A DNA stretch of 64,000 nucleotides from JAOZHU01 sp964506435 (GCA_964506435.1 CAZDLK010000004.1:9078-73077); one strand, 5' to 3'; shown: positions 18,642-27,137, counted from the first letter of the stretch. Translations and numbers: made by a program. Notes: generated by a model not told the origin, from the sequence alone.

Positions 18642-19534
18642 ACGGCTTAGACGTAGTAGTCAGGGACTTGGTTAAAGTCCACAAAACAGGCAGAATAGAA
18701 GTGCAAGCCCTCCGCGGCTTAGACATGAACATCAAAGCAGGCGAACTAATCGCCATAATAGGCCCCAGCGGAAGCGGAAAAACCACGCTACTAAACATAG
18801 TCGGCGGGTTAGACGACGCCACCGCAGGTACCGTGCTAGTCGGCGACACAAACGTCACCACCCAAACCGTCACGCAACTTGTTGATTTCCGAAGAAAAAT
18901 GGTTGGACACATATTCCAAACACTCAACCTGATTCCAACGTTAACGGCCGAGGAAAACATAGAATTCGCCATGGTCGCCTCAGGCATCTCCAGAAAAATC
19001 AGGAAACAGCGAGTACACGAACTCCTCGATACAGTGGGCTTAGCAGACCGCGCGCACCACAAGCCTGAAGAATTAAGCGGAGGCGAACAGCAACGCATAG
19101 CCATCGCAGCCGCCTTGGCAAACGACGCCCCTGTTCTTTTAGCAGATGAGCCAACAGGGGAACTGGACACTGCAAACGCGAGAATCGTAGTAGAATACCT
19201 CGTTAAAGTAAACCGTGAACTCGGCAAGACAATAATAATGGTGACACATGACCCAAGCGTTGCCAGAGTAGCACACAGGATACTCCGCATCGAAGACGGC
19301 GTAATAAAAGTAGCCCTGGCACCCTCAGAAGTTATAGTGCAAGCGAAAGCAGTTTCATACTCTGACCAGTTGAAGGCAAGAGTCGCCGAAATAAATGAGC
19401 AGCTAGAACAGTTGGACAATGACTTCAGAAACGAGAAAATGGACGGAGACGAATACACAGAAAAAAGACAAAGCCTAAAACAGGTCAGGAACAGCCTCAG
19501 AGAAGAACTAGTGCGAATGGGCGTAGTAACATAA
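18638..19534 (+). CDS. ABC transporter ATP-binding protein (MacB/LolD family)
   Basis: 298 residues. Walker A GPSGSGKTT, Q-loop in GHIFQTLNLIPTLTAEEN, signature LSGGEQQRIAIAAAL, Walker B VLLADEPTGELD and switch His in MVTHDPSVA. This is the LolD/MacB branch that works with FtsX-type permeases, matching the coupled upstream gene. Beyond about residue 225 there is an unusual tail ending in a coiled-coil (AEINEQLEQLDNDFRNEK, then KRQSLKQVRNSLREEL), which may dimerise or tether the complex. Overlaps the permease by 4 bp. Confidence 0.9.
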   Translation: MNGLDVVVRDLVKVHKTGRIEVQALRGLDMNIKAGELIAIIGPSGSGKTTLLNIVGGLDDATAGTVLVGDTNVTTQTVTQLVDFRRKMVGHIFQTLNLIPTLTAEENIEFAMVASGISRKIRKQRVHELLDTVGLADRAHHKPEELSGGEQQRIAIAAALANDAPVLLADEPTGELDTANARIVVEYLVKVNRELGKTIIMVTHDPSVARVAHRILRIEDGVIKVALAPSEVIVQAKAVSYSDQLKARVAEINEQLEQLDNDFRNEKMDGDEYTEKRQSLKQVRNSLREELVRMGVVT

Positions 19535-19560
19535 CAAACAAGAACACTCAAAAACGCAAA

Positions 19561-19634
19561 CATATTTGCAGCCTAATAGAAACTCATTGCAGAAACCAGT
19601 AGAGGATAGGTCACTAGCGCTTCTTCCACGGTTC
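19561..19634 (+). repeat. Dispersed intergenic repeat, copy R5 (partial)
   Basis: Contains CATATTTGCAGCCTAATAG, then ATTGCAGAAACC, GTAGAGGATAGGTC and CTTCTTCCAC, the same order as the 37671-37788 copy. It lacks the distal TATAGGGGGTATAG box. Its right end supplies the last codons of the convergent 90-residue gene. Confidence 0.65.
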
Positions 19635-19886
19635 TGTCAAATCTTCGTCTGTTGGTTTTCTTTGTAAAAATTCGTCTGCTGGAACAGAGACATGCATGAA
19701 AGGTAACGGTTGAATTTCGTCTATTAACAGTTCTGCTTTTTTTATTAACGATAGAATTTTTTCGTCATAAAAAGGTATGCCGTTTTTTTCACAAAAAGCT
19801 TTAGCGGCATACAAACAAAGCTCTAATGTATCTAGAAGTTCGCAGTTCAACTGTTGTAATCTTGCTATCTCTGAGCTATTTATCAT
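19614..19886 (-). CDS. Small protein of unknown function in transposon-linked operon
   Basis: 90 residues, mostly helical (ARLQQLNCELLDTLELCLYAAKAF), ending in TEPWKKR. No family recognised. The gene follows the 128-residue coiled-coil gene by 4 bp and the RHH regulator gene, forming a three-gene operon transcribed away from the transposase. Its final codons lie within repeat R5, so the C-terminus may have changed when the repeat inserted. Confidence 0.55.
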   Translation of the reverse strand: MINSSEIARLQQLNCELLDTLELCLYAAKAFCEKNGIPFYDEKILSLIKKAELLIDEIQPLPFMHVSVPADEFLQRKPTDEDLTEPWKKR

Positions 19887-19890
19887 GCCG

Positions 19891-20277
19891 TTATTTTTTC
19901 TCCTTAAAAGTTGCTTTAGCCATCTCCATTGATGTTTTCATATATTCCAATGTCGGTCTATGTTTTTGCAGGTCTAACTCAACATTAGTAAGATCATCAT
20001 CAACCGCTTTTAAGAAATCCAGTAGTTCATCAAAAGTCTCGTATAATTCAATAACGTAGGAATATACGCTATAGAAGTGAGCAGTACCAAATTCTGCTCT
20101 CAATGGTACGTCAGAGTCGGTGCAGTTTTTTATGTCTGATAGACGAGTTTTCATTATGGTTCGAGCTTCCTTAAGCTTATCTAATTTGTCTTTGAAAAAT
20201 TCATGCACTTCCTTAATGTTATTCTCCGAAATTTTTTCTCGTAGTTGCACTTTCATATTGCTATGTTCATTTTCCAA
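19891..20277 (-). CDS. Coiled-coil protein of unknown function in transposon-linked operon
   Basis: Up to 128 residues; a TTG at 20277 or an ATG at 20256 may start it. Nearly all helical with long heptad stretches (EFFKDKLDKLKEARTIMKTR, VIELYETFDELLDFLKAVDD, DLQKHRPTLEYMKTSMEMA). The start overlaps the end of the RHH gene by a few bases. Could be the partner of the small RHH protein, but no toxin or enzyme motif is visible. Confidence 0.55.
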   Translation of the reverse strand: MENEHSNMKVQLREKISENNIKEVHEFFKDKLDKLKEARTIMKTRLSDIKNCTDSDVPLRAEFGTAHFYSVYSYVIELYETFDELLDFLKAVDDDLTNVELDLQKHRPTLEYMKTSMEMAKATFKEKK

Positions 20278-20279
20278 GT

Positions 20280-20435
20280 TTATTCATCTCCCATATTTTC
20301 TCGTACCCAGCTTTCAAGGGCTTCTTCGACTGCTGCGGTAATGTTGCCTTTGTGCATTCCTTTGGTTTTGAATACTGCTTCTCGGAACTTTTCGTCTAAT
20401 TTATCGTCAATTAAGACTGTTAGTTTTTTTGGCAT
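20280..20435 (-). CDS. Ribbon-helix-helix (CopG/Arc-like) regulator
   Basis: 51 residues from the ATG at 20435: MPKKLTVLIDDKLDEKFREA, then NITAAVEEALESWVREN. One beta strand plus two helices is the RHH DNA-binding fold, usually a dimer that represses its own promoter. The frame extends upstream to 20495, but that part covers the promoter and operator, so the shorter start is preferred. It is divergent from the transposase across a 112-bp region holding an inverted repeat, so it may control both. Confidence 0.7.
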   Translation of the reverse strand: MPKKLTVLIDDKLDEKFREAVFKTKGMHKGNITAAVEEALESWVRENMGDE

Positions 20436-20462
20436 TTTATCATCGTTATACTCTATTACTGT

Positions 20463-20534
20463 TTGCCGTATATAAGGTTTACCATTAAACCGCAAATGTT
20501 ATATACTGCTTGCGCATATACGGTTATACGGCAA
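20463..20534. promoter_or_regulatory. Divergent promoter with TATACGG operator repeats
   Basis: Perfect 10-bp inverted repeat TTGCCGTATA (20463-20472) and TATACGGCAA (20525-20534). The right arm is part of a tandem pair TATACGG-T-TATACGG (20517-20531). TATA boxes for both directions overlap it: CTTATATA toward the RHH gene and GTTATATACT toward the transposase. It fits a binding site for the adjacent RHH protein (inference). Confidence 0.6.
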
Positions 20535-20547
20535 TAAGGCGATTAAA

Positions 20548-21660
20548 ATGGCAACTCAAGTCTTAACCACAAGAGAAGAACGCGGTGAGGCAATCGCAAA
20601 GCTTGAGGGTCAAGTTAAGCGTATAGACGATTTTACTTATACGGTGAAATCTCAGAGTGGCATGGGAGAGTACAGCATAAGCAAGGTTGACGGAGAATGG
20701 ATATGTGAGTGCCCCGACAACAAGTGTCGTCATGTAGTTTGTAAGCACATTCACGCAGTTAACTTCTCTCAATCGTTAAGAGCAGAGGTTAAAGTTAGAA
20801 CAATCTCCCCAATAGTAAATCTTACAGAGTGCATTCATTGCGGCTCTTCTAACTTGAAAAAAGATGGTGTCCGCAAGAACAAGTCTGGTGTTATTCAGAA
20901 GTTCTATTGCCGAGACTGCCACAGATACATGACATTCAACATCGGTTTTGAACGTATGAAGCACAATCCGCAAGCGGTCACAAGTGCCATGCAACTGTAC
21001 TTTAGCGGTGAATCTTTAAGAAACACAATGGAGAGCCTAAAACTGTTAGGCGTTGAAGTGTCGCATCAAACGGTTTACAACTGGATAAAGAAGTATGTAC
21101 GACTAATGAAGGATTATGCTGAAAAGATAGTTCCCGATGTCAGCGACACATGGAGAGCAGATGAAGTTTACGTTAAAGTAAAAGGCGATATGAAATACTT
21201 GTTCGCTATGATGGATGATGAAACACGCTTTTGGATAGCTCAAGAAGTCGCAGAAACCAAAATGAAGCATGACGCAAGAACGCTTTTCATCCGTGCAAGA
21301 AGGCTTATGGGAAAACAACCCAAAAACATAATCACCGATGGCTTACAAACGTACTCCGTAGCTTCTACCCAAATATTTCCAAAAGCACAGCACACACGCC
21401 ACATACGACTGCAAGGCGACAAAAACAACAACAAAATGGAGAGACTCAATGGCGAGATTCGTGACCGAGAAAAGACTATGAGAGGATTAAAGCGAAAGCG
21501 TACACCGATTCTGCAAGGCTACCAAATCTACCACAACTACATACGACCACATGAAGCACTCAGTAACAAAACCCCAGCAGAAGCATGTGGAATAAAAGTC
21601 GAAGGCAACAACAAGTGGCTAACGCTGATTCAGAACTCAGCAAAGCCCAATCGTTTTTAA
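20548..21660 (+). mobile_element. DDE transposase with N-terminal SWIM zinc finger (IS6/IS240-like)
   Basis: 370-residue transposase gene. Order: a SWIM finger at about residues 53-67 (C-x-C-x4-C-x4-C-x-H, from CECPDNKCRHVVCKH), a zinc-ribbon typical of insertion-element proteins (CIHCGSSN, then FYCRDC), a helix-turn-helix (VSHQTVYNWIKKY) and a DDE catalytic core: D in WRADEVYV (about 204), D in ITDGLQTY (about 263) and E in KMERLNGE (about 297), a DD34E spacing as in the IS6 group. The core looks intact. I found no clear terminal inverted repeats, so element ends are undefined. The SWIM finger is an uncommon addition for this family. Confidence 0.85.
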
Positions 21661-21702
21661 TCTAAATCTTTAAACGGTAGGAAGTTAATGATGGAAAATA
21701 GT

Positions 21703-21778
21703 GCGGGCATAGCATAGCTCGGTAAGTGCGTTAGTTCCTGCCAAGCTAAAGACGCGGGTTCAAACCCCGCTACCCGCA
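21703..21778 (+). tRNA. tRNA-Gly(GCC)-like gene, irregular (possible pseudogene)
   Basis: Followed by a genomic CCA (21779-21781). D-arm GCAT/GTGC and T-arm GCGGG-TTCAAAC-CCCGC are normal. The acceptor stem GCGGGCA/TACCCGC has one C-A mismatch. The anticodon arm reads TTAG-TT-C-CTGCCAA-GCTAA: removing two T's would give a perfect 5-bp stem and a 7-nt loop with anticodon GCC (Gly). As written the loop has 9 nt. Either a decayed copy or an unusual tRNA; it lies just downstream of the transposase. Confidence 0.6.
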
Positions 21779-22003
21779 CCACTAACAACAATATAGTTAT
21801 CAAATTCTGTTCTTAAGGTTTATTCTTCTACTGCAATGTTTAAATGTGCTAAGTAACACAGTATAAACTAATGGAAGCATAAAAAACTGTCAACCACATG
21901 CATCTCGTTCGTACGAAAAAAACGAGAGGTATTTAAATTTTGCGATATTTGGTATTTAAGTGTTGCGATGCTTATATATTATGGATACTCATAGTTTAAT
22001 AGG

Positions 22004-22026
22004 AACAACCAAAATACGTGGTTGTT
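22004..22026 (+). promoter_or_regulatory. Hairpin at start of the 22057 transcript
   Basis: AACAACC, nine-base loop, GGTTGTT: a perfect 7-bp inverted repeat. A TATA box (CTTATATATTATG, about 21971) lies some 30 bp upstream, so the hairpin would sit at or near the 5' end of the mRNA, or act as an operator over the transcription start. Confidence 0.4.
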
Positions 22027-22056
22027 TCTTAAGATATAATAATGGAGGATGGTGAA

Positions 22057-22245
22057 ATGATGAGTTCGAATAAAATAAAAGCAGTTAAGGATAAAGCTTC
22101 AACTGAGGAGAAGAAACGATGCTCATCATGTGGAACCAGTCTCAATCCAAAGCCAATGATTAAAACTCCTGATGGATATTTATGCCTTAATTGTTGGTGC
22201 TCAAAGATGGGTAACATTGTCGAAAAGCACCCAATCTGTTGCTAG
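22057..22245 (+). CDS. Small zinc-finger protein
   Basis: 62 residues from the ATG at 22057 (GGAGGA 7 bp upstream; the frame itself opens at 22042). Zinc-binding pairs CSSC and CLNC about 26 residues apart, then a terminal ICC. A treble-clef or zinc-ribbon fold is likely; no partner or function is evident. Its stop overlaps the convergent acetyltransferase stop by 4 bp. Confidence 0.55.
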   Translation: MMSSNKIKAVKDKASTEEKKRCSSCGTSLNPKPMIKTPDGYLCLNCWCSKMGNIVEKHPICC

Positions 22246-22688
22246 TCCGCATATATTATATTTAACTCCATGTCATAGGAGTCGCCCCAATGCGGGTCTG
22301 AGAATTTGGCAATTACTTCAAACCCTACTTGTTTAAACCAATCCAACTTTTTTTTATGAACTTTGCAACAAATCTTTATTTTCCTCAACTTAACCGCGTT
22401 GTTTAGCAGAAATGTGAATAACTGTTCCCCGTACCCCTTATTTGTCTCACCAGTTAAAATGCCGATACGACTTAGGTAGATTTCATCACTATTTCTTTTA
22501 ATGCACATTACGCCCATAATTTGTTTCTTTTCTTCCAAAACATATGTTTCATATTCTTTAGAAGCGTCTCGTAGGTAGTAAAACGCAAAAGGCAGTTTTA
22601 CCTTGCAATACGGACAAATATCAAATTTTGGTTCGCCAGTTTCAAAATTAGCTTCGCAATCACCCTTGCAAATTCTTCGAATACTCAT
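22242..22688 (-). CDS. GNAT-family N-acetyltransferase-like protein with Cys-rich N-terminus
   Basis: 148 residues. Strand and motif order of GNAT enzymes: YVLEEKKQIMGVMCIKRN, IYLSRIGILTGETNKGYGEQLFTFLL (the acetyl-CoA loop is Q/R-x2-G-x-G/A-like: ETNKGYGE), then KIKICCKVHKKKLDWFKQVGFEVI, a typical end with W-F-x-x-x-G-F. The N-terminus carries four Cys (C7, C11, C25 and C28 by spacing CKGDC, CPYC), possibly a zinc site. Substrate unknown. Confidence 0.6.
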   Translation of the reverse strand: MSIRRICKGDCEANFETGEPKFDICPYCKVKLPFAFYYLRDASKEYETYVLEEKKQIMGVMCIKRNSDEIYLSRIGILTGETNKGYGEQLFTFLLNNAVKLRKIKICCKVHKKKLDWFKQVGFEVIAKFSDPHWGDSYDMELNIIYAD

Positions 22689-22758
22689 TATCCCAACTCA
22701 AGAGATTTCTGTGAATGTATTACAACTACCTCATAACATTTTCGGTTGTTTTCCAAAC

Positions 22759-22912
22759 CCTATGTACTCAGTAAACCCCTAGGATGTATGTAGTAACTCA
22801 GCAGACGATATTTTACATGAACCCCTTAACAGTCGAAGAGTTTACAGAACCTCTTCCACAGCTATTTATAGTTTAAATAAGGGGGTATAGACTTTTCCAC
22901 GCGCTAGTTTGG
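22759..22912 (+). repeat. Dispersed intergenic repeat, copy R4
   Basis: Left part is diverged (CAGTAAACCCCTAGGATGTATGT). The right part is nearly identical to the 37671-37788 copy: CTTCCACAGCTATTTATAG, TTTAAATAAGGGGGTATAGAC and TTTTCCACGCGCTAG. It fills the gap between two minus-strand genes. Confidence 0.75.
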
Positions 22913-22915
22913 GTT

Positions 22916-23260
22916 TTACATGCGTTTTGCCGCTTCGTACGCCTGCAAAAAATCTACGGCGAATTTGTCAGCGTTTTTCTCTGTGCCTTTATGCTGCTTG
23001 TCCACTGAGTGCGTGCGCAAGTGATGGTAAAACTCGTGCAGAATCACAAACGGGTTTCCTAGGGTGTCGCTGTTGAGCACCGAGATTGTGGCGTTTTTAG
23101 GCGTGTAGCAGCCGTAAGCGCGTTTCAAGTGTCCTTTAGGCAAGCCTATCTTCAGTTTCGGCGCGTTCACCTTGTAATTTTCTGCCAGAAGCTTAAGTGC
23201 TTCCTCTGTTTTTTTATTCAAAATCAACCAGACAATTAACGGCTTAAACTCAAGTTGCAC
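22916..23260 (-). CDS. Small HExxH putative metallopeptidase
   Basis: 114 residues from GTG (AGAAGGA upstream). Contains the zinc-peptidase motif HEFYH in FVILHEFYHHLRTH and a downstream Glu in GTEKNADKFAVDFL that could be the third ligand, as in minimal gluzincin or IrrE/SprT-like folds. Short for a full protease. A cytoplasmic enzyme; target unknown. Confidence 0.6.
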   Translation of the reverse strand: MQLEFKPLIVWLILNKKTEEALKLLAENYKVNAPKLKIGLPKGHLKRAYGCYTPKNATISVLNSDTLGNPFVILHEFYHHLRTHSVDKQHKGTEKNADKFAVDFLQAYEAAKRM

Positions 23261-23331
23261 TGCAGTTCCTTCTCAGTTCGTCTTTTGTGAAACAGATGAA
23301 AGGTGCTTTTTGATTAAAAGTGTTTAGGCGC

Positions 23332-23703
23332 TTACGCAGCCATTGTGCTGGCCATTACGATCAGGTTGTTCACCACGGCAAACAAGAGGAATCCTGTTGC
23401 TGCCACGCAGGCACCTTTGAGCATTACGTTTGTGCATTTGAAGGAACGAGTTGCCTTGTCTTGAATTTCAAGCAGCATGCGTTCGCCCTTATAAAACATC
23501 AACCCCAAACACGCGGTTGTGGCGATTTTCACAACTGTGAACGCTGGCAAACTGGCTCCAGCGATACCTGCAATAAACGGGTTGCTTTCAACAGCTCCAA
23601 AAAAGACTATGCCGACAATGGTTGTTAACAAATCCAGCAGCCCAGCTACGACAAGCGCTAAACTTAAACCCGCTTTAACTCTGAACATGCCTGTTAACAC
23701 CAT
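23332..23703 (-). CDS. Small membrane protein (DUF5658-like)
   Basis: 123 residues (ATG at 23703; the ATG at 23688 is an alternative). Four hydrophobic segments with the pattern DLLTTIVGIVFFGAVESNPF in the first pair, which matches small archaeal and bacterial membrane proteins with D-x2-T-T and E-x-N-P signatures (DUF5658, from memory). No enzymatic motif. Confidence 0.55.
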   Translation of the reverse strand: MVLTGMFRVKAGLSLALVVAGLLDLLTTIVGIVFFGAVESNPFIAGIAGASLPAFTVVKIATTACLGLMFYKGERMLLEIQDKATRSFKCTNVMLKGACVAATGFLLFAVVNNLIVMASTMAA

Positions 23704-23895
23704 CTCTGCTTCGTGAACTAACCTGTACTGGACGTTTCCAGCTTAAGTATGAAATTTCGACCCGCGACATATTCCAGAATCGTATTACACAAGAAACCAC
23801 GCAGGCAACAACACGGCTTATGCGCACATTACAAAAAGTCTTAAGAACACCCCAACCATAACCCATTATAATAGCACGTGTGACGAAGGGCAAAC

Positions 23896-25197
23896 ATGTT
23901 GAAAATAGACGAAGTAGTCATCGTTGACGGAGTACGAACAGCCATAGGCAACTTCGGCGGCGCACTCCGCGATATCCCAGTAACACAGTTAGGCAGCAAA
24001 GTCATCAGCGAACTCCTGAAAAGAAACGGTTTACACCCAACTCCACCAAAAATGAACCCTGCATACCAGCCTAAGTTCTTAAGCCAAGGCTTAACGGAAC
24101 TGGAAAAAAAATATTACACGTGGAACGAGACGCAAAAAGCAATAGCTGTAGACGAAGTCATCATGGGCAACGTTCTCCAAGCAGGACAAGGACAAAACGT
24201 GGCTAGACAAGCCGCCATATACAGCGGACTCCCCAAAGAAGTGCCAGCTTACACCGTGAACAAAGTATGCGCCTCAGGACTAAAAGCCATCAGCCTAGGC
24301 GCACAGGCGATAATGACTAACGCAGCAAACGTCATAATCGCAGGCGGTATGGAAAACATGAGCAACACGCCCTACGCTTTGCCCAAAGCCAGATGGGGCT
24401 ACAAAATGGACATAACAGGACAAGGCGAAATCCAAGACCTCATGGTGCTAGATGGCTTAATGGAATCGCTTTACGGTTACCACATGGGCATAACCGCTGA
24501 AAACCTCGCTGAAAAATACGGCATAACCCGACAAGAACAGGATGAACTTGGGCTCCTCAGCCACCAGCGAGCACGTGCAGCAATCAAAAACGGCAAATTC
24601 AAAAACGAAATCACATCACTCCTGATTCCACAGAAAAAAGGCGAACCAGTAGTATTCGACACGGATGAACGTCCAATGGCAACTTCAATGGAAAAAATGG
24701 CGAAGCTTCCGCCAGCCTTCAAAAAAGACGGCACAGTCACCGCAGGCAACGCTTCAGGCATAAACGACGCCGCAGCCGCAGTGCTCCTCATGAAAGAAGA
24801 AAACTGCATGCAACTTGGACTGAAACCTCTCGCGCGAATCTTAGGCTTCGCATCCAGCGCATTAGACCCAGCATACATGGGACTAGGACCCGTACCTGCT
24901 GCACAGAAAGCATTAGAAAACGCAGGCATATCCTTAGACGACTTAGACCTCATAGAACTAAACGAAGCATTCGCAGCAACAACCATCGCCTGCATGAGAG
25001 AACTAGGATTAAGCCTTGATAAAACGAACATTTACGGCAGCGGCATTTCACTTGGGCACCCCATAGGCTGCACTGGAACCAGAATGGCCGTCACGTTACT
25101 TCACGCAATGAAGCAAAACAACGCGAAGTACGGCTTGGCAACCTTGTGCATTGGCGGCGGACAAGGCATGGCAATGGTTTTCGAGTCAGCCCACTAA
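23896..25197 (+). CDS. Acetyl-CoA C-acetyltransferase / thiolase (canonical)
   Basis: 433 residues. All thiolase residues are present: nucleophile Cys in VNKVCASGLKA, NEAFAAT region, His in GISLGHPIGCTGTR and Cys in TLCIGGGQGMA. N-terminal VVIVDGVRTAIGNFGG is the bacterial-type biosynthetic thiolase start. It is about 40 residues longer than the usual 390 because of an insert near residues 50-90 (PTPPKMNPAYQPKF, LEKKYYTWNETQKAI). It may provide the acetoacetyl-CoA that the residue-dead thiolase-like protein at 5217 cannot. ATG start. Confidence 0.9.
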   Translation: MLKIDEVVIVDGVRTAIGNFGGALRDIPVTQLGSKVISELLKRNGLHPTPPKMNPAYQPKFLSQGLTELEKKYYTWNETQKAIAVDEVIMGNVLQAGQGQNVARQAAIYSGLPKEVPAYTVNKVCASGLKAISLGAQAIMTNAANVIIAGGMENMSNTPYALPKARWGYKMDITGQGEIQDLMVLDGLMESLYGYHMGITAENLAEKYGITRQEQDELGLLSHQRARAAIKNGKFKNEITSLLIPQKKGEPVVFDTDERPMATSMEKMAKLPPAFKKDGTVTAGNASGINDAAAAVLLMKEENCMQLGLKPLARILGFASSALDPAYMGLGPVPAAQKALENAGISLDDLDLIELNEAFAATTIACMRELGLSLDKTNIYGSGISLGHPIGCTGTRMAVTLLHAMKQNNAKYGLATLCIGGGQGMAMVFESAH

Positions 25198-25255
25198 AGA
25201 GCACGTTATATTCTTATCTCTCCGCAACGTTATTACTTAGTTAGGGGAGAACTGT

Positions 25256-26473
25256 TTGTTAACCATTGGTATAATTGGGAAAACAAACGCAGGTAAAACA
25301 ACATTATTCAACGCGGCAACGCTCTTAAACGCAAAAATCTCCAATTTCCCCTTCACCACAAAAAAACCCAACATCGGCACTGCATACGCCTGCGACATCT
25401 GCGTCTGCAAAGAACTAAACGTAAAAGACAACCCGTTGAACTCCACCTGTATAGATGGTTGGCGGTACGTGCCAATCAGACTCATCGACGTGCCTGGCTT
25501 AGTTAAGGATGCTTGGATGGGTAAAGGCTTAGGGAACCAGTTTCTCTCAGTTATTGGGCAAGCAGACGCGCTCATTCACGTTGTAGATGCTTCTGGTTCA
25601 ATTGATGCTGACGGCAAAATAACTCAGCCTGGAAGCGGCAATCCCGTGCAAGACGCTATTGACGTGGAGATGGAAATCAACCTGTGGATAGCCGACATAG
25701 TTCAACGCAATAAAGATGGTATACTCCGCGAAGCCTCCTCCACTTCTCTGGCTGAAGCAATTGCTAAATCCCTGTCAGGAATGAAAGTGAATCCACTGCA
25801 GGTTCTTCAAGCCTTAGAAAAAGCAGGATTAAAAGACGTTTCTTTCGATAAGTGGAACGGAAATCAAACCCTAAAATTCGCCGCGTTCCTTTTGCCAATC
25901 ATTAAGCCCACGCTGATCATGGCTAACAAAATGGATGTCCTTACCTCTGAAAGATACATTCCGTTGCTGACTGAGTATTATGGGCGCAGTTTGGTTGCGG
26001 CGTGTTCCGCTGAGGCTGAACTGGTGCTTAGACGAGCCGAAAAACTGGGCTTGCTTCAATACACGCCAGTTCAAGAGAAGTTCAAAGTAAAAGGCGATGC
26101 CCACCTCACAGCGAAACAACAAGGCGCCTTAGACTACATTGAAAAGAGAGTTATGCAGAAATGGATAAGCACTGGAATCCAACAAGCACTTAACACGGTT
26201 GTCTTTAAGCTTTTAAAAAGCAACATGGTTTACCCAGTCAGCGACGAATCCAGCTACACGGACCACCACGGCAACGTGCTGCCTGACGCGTATTTGATGC
26301 CAGACGGTTCAACACCCATTGACCTTGCCCGAAGCGTGCACACGCGCCTTGTGGAAAACTACATTCTTGCAATTGACGCGAAAACGGGAGTACGACTCCC
26401 TAAAGATTACACTTTGAGACATAAAGACGTAATTAAAATTGTAACTCGGCCTGCAGCAAAAACAACAAAATAA
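25256..26473 (+). CDS. OBG/YchF-related GTPase with TGS domain
   Basis: 405 residues; TTG start with GGGGA about 8 bp upstream. G1 loop GKTNAGKTTL, G3 DVPGLVKDAW, G4 NKMD, and a C-terminal TGS domain (YILAIDAKTGVRLPKDYTLRHKDVIKI, quoted in part). This is the archaeal branch of OBG-like, translation-associated GTPases that bind ribosomes or tRNA. It lies 58 bp after the thiolase gene in the same direction. Confidence 0.88.
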   Translation: MLTIGIIGKTNAGKTTLFNAATLLNAKISNFPFTTKKPNIGTAYACDICVCKELNVKDNPLNSTCIDGWRYVPIRLIDVPGLVKDAWMGKGLGNQFLSVIGQADALIHVVDASGSIDADGKITQPGSGNPVQDAIDVEMEINLWIADIVQRNKDGILREASSTSLAEAIAKSLSGMKVNPLQVLQALEKAGLKDVSFDKWNGNQTLKFAAFLLPIIKPTLIMANKMDVLTSERYIPLLTEYYGRSLVAACSAEAELVLRRAEKLGLLQYTPVQEKFKVKGDAHLTAKQQGALDYIEKRVMQKWISTGIQQALNTVVFKLLKSNMVYPVSDESSYTDHHGNVLPDAYLMPDGSTPIDLARSVHTRLVENYILAIDAKTGVRLPKDYTLRHKDVIKIVTRPAAKTTK

Positions 26474-26552
26474 CAAAGTGGCAAGCAAGCGCTGCCCAGC
26501 TTTGCAGATAAATCCAAAACGCTAATAGCACATGACTGCCTTGTAAGTGTAG

Positions 26553-26813
26553 GTGACTTGCAAGTTGTTATCTGCCTGTGTCTTAATAAGAACTGTGCAC
26601 GGCAAATTTGATGACGTCGTCAAGTCAATTCGCCAGTTTAAAGCTGTAAAACGCGTTTTCCCAACCCTTGGAAGATACGATGCAGTGGTAGACCTTGAAG
26701 CCGCAGACCTCAAAGAGCTAGACGCCACAGTGCTGAGGCTAGGCTGCATCGCCGGCGTGGTTTTCACTGAATCACTCGTGGAAATACGGCAGGAGGAAGC
26801 AAAAGCATGTTAG
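26553..26813 (+). CDS. Stand-alone Lrp/AsnC ligand-binding (RAM) domain protein
   Basis: 86 residues, GTG start. One alpha/beta RAM domain: ACVLIRTVHGKFDDVVKSIR, VKRVFPTLGRYDAVVDLEA, CIAGVVFTESLVEI. There is no helix-turn-helix, so it does not bind DNA alone; such proteins usually sense amino acids or form mixed oligomers. Overlaps the next RAM gene by 7 bp. Confidence 0.8.
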   Translation: MTCKLLSACVLIRTVHGKFDDVVKSIRQFKAVKRVFPTLGRYDAVVDLEAADLKELDATVLRLGCIAGVVFTESLVEIRQEEAKAC

Positions 26814-27031
26814 ACGCATGCGTACTGCTGAAAGTCGTGCCTACCAGAGCAAACGTTATTCTGAGCGCTATCCGAAAGGTGAACGGCGTAAGAAAAGCCT
26901 ACTTCACTTACGGGCGATTTGATTTAGCAGTTTTCGTCGAAGCGGAAGACTACAAGAAACTGCGGGAAATCACAACTCAAATCAACAGCATCGAAGGCAT
27001 ACGCAGCACTGAAACGCTGCCTGAAGCCTAA
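26807..27031 (+). CDS. Second stand-alone Lrp/AsnC RAM domain protein
   Basis: 74 residues: ACVLLKVVPTRANVILSAIR, VNGVRKAYFTYGRFDLAVFV, INSIEGIRSTETL. The G-R-Y/F-D turn shared with the preceding protein marks a tandem duplication. The two overlap, so they are co-translated and probably form a hetero-oligomer (inference). No DNA-binding domain. Confidence 0.8.
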   Translation: MLDACVLLKVVPTRANVILSAIRKVNGVRKAYFTYGRFDLAVFVEAEDYKKLREITTQINSIEGIRSTETLPEA

Positions 27032-27137
27032 TACCTTCTTCCCCCTTTTTTACGTGCCATATTAACCTGCAAAAACGGGAAAATAAATTAATAGCAGCAA
27101 CTTTGAATATGTCAGCAACAAACCAGAATATTGCAGT

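Noticed and set aside
18628..19563. Long minus-strand frame (311 codons) opposite the ABC ATPase
   Set aside because: Ser/Cys-rich shadow of a gene with full Walker and signature motifs on the plus strand.
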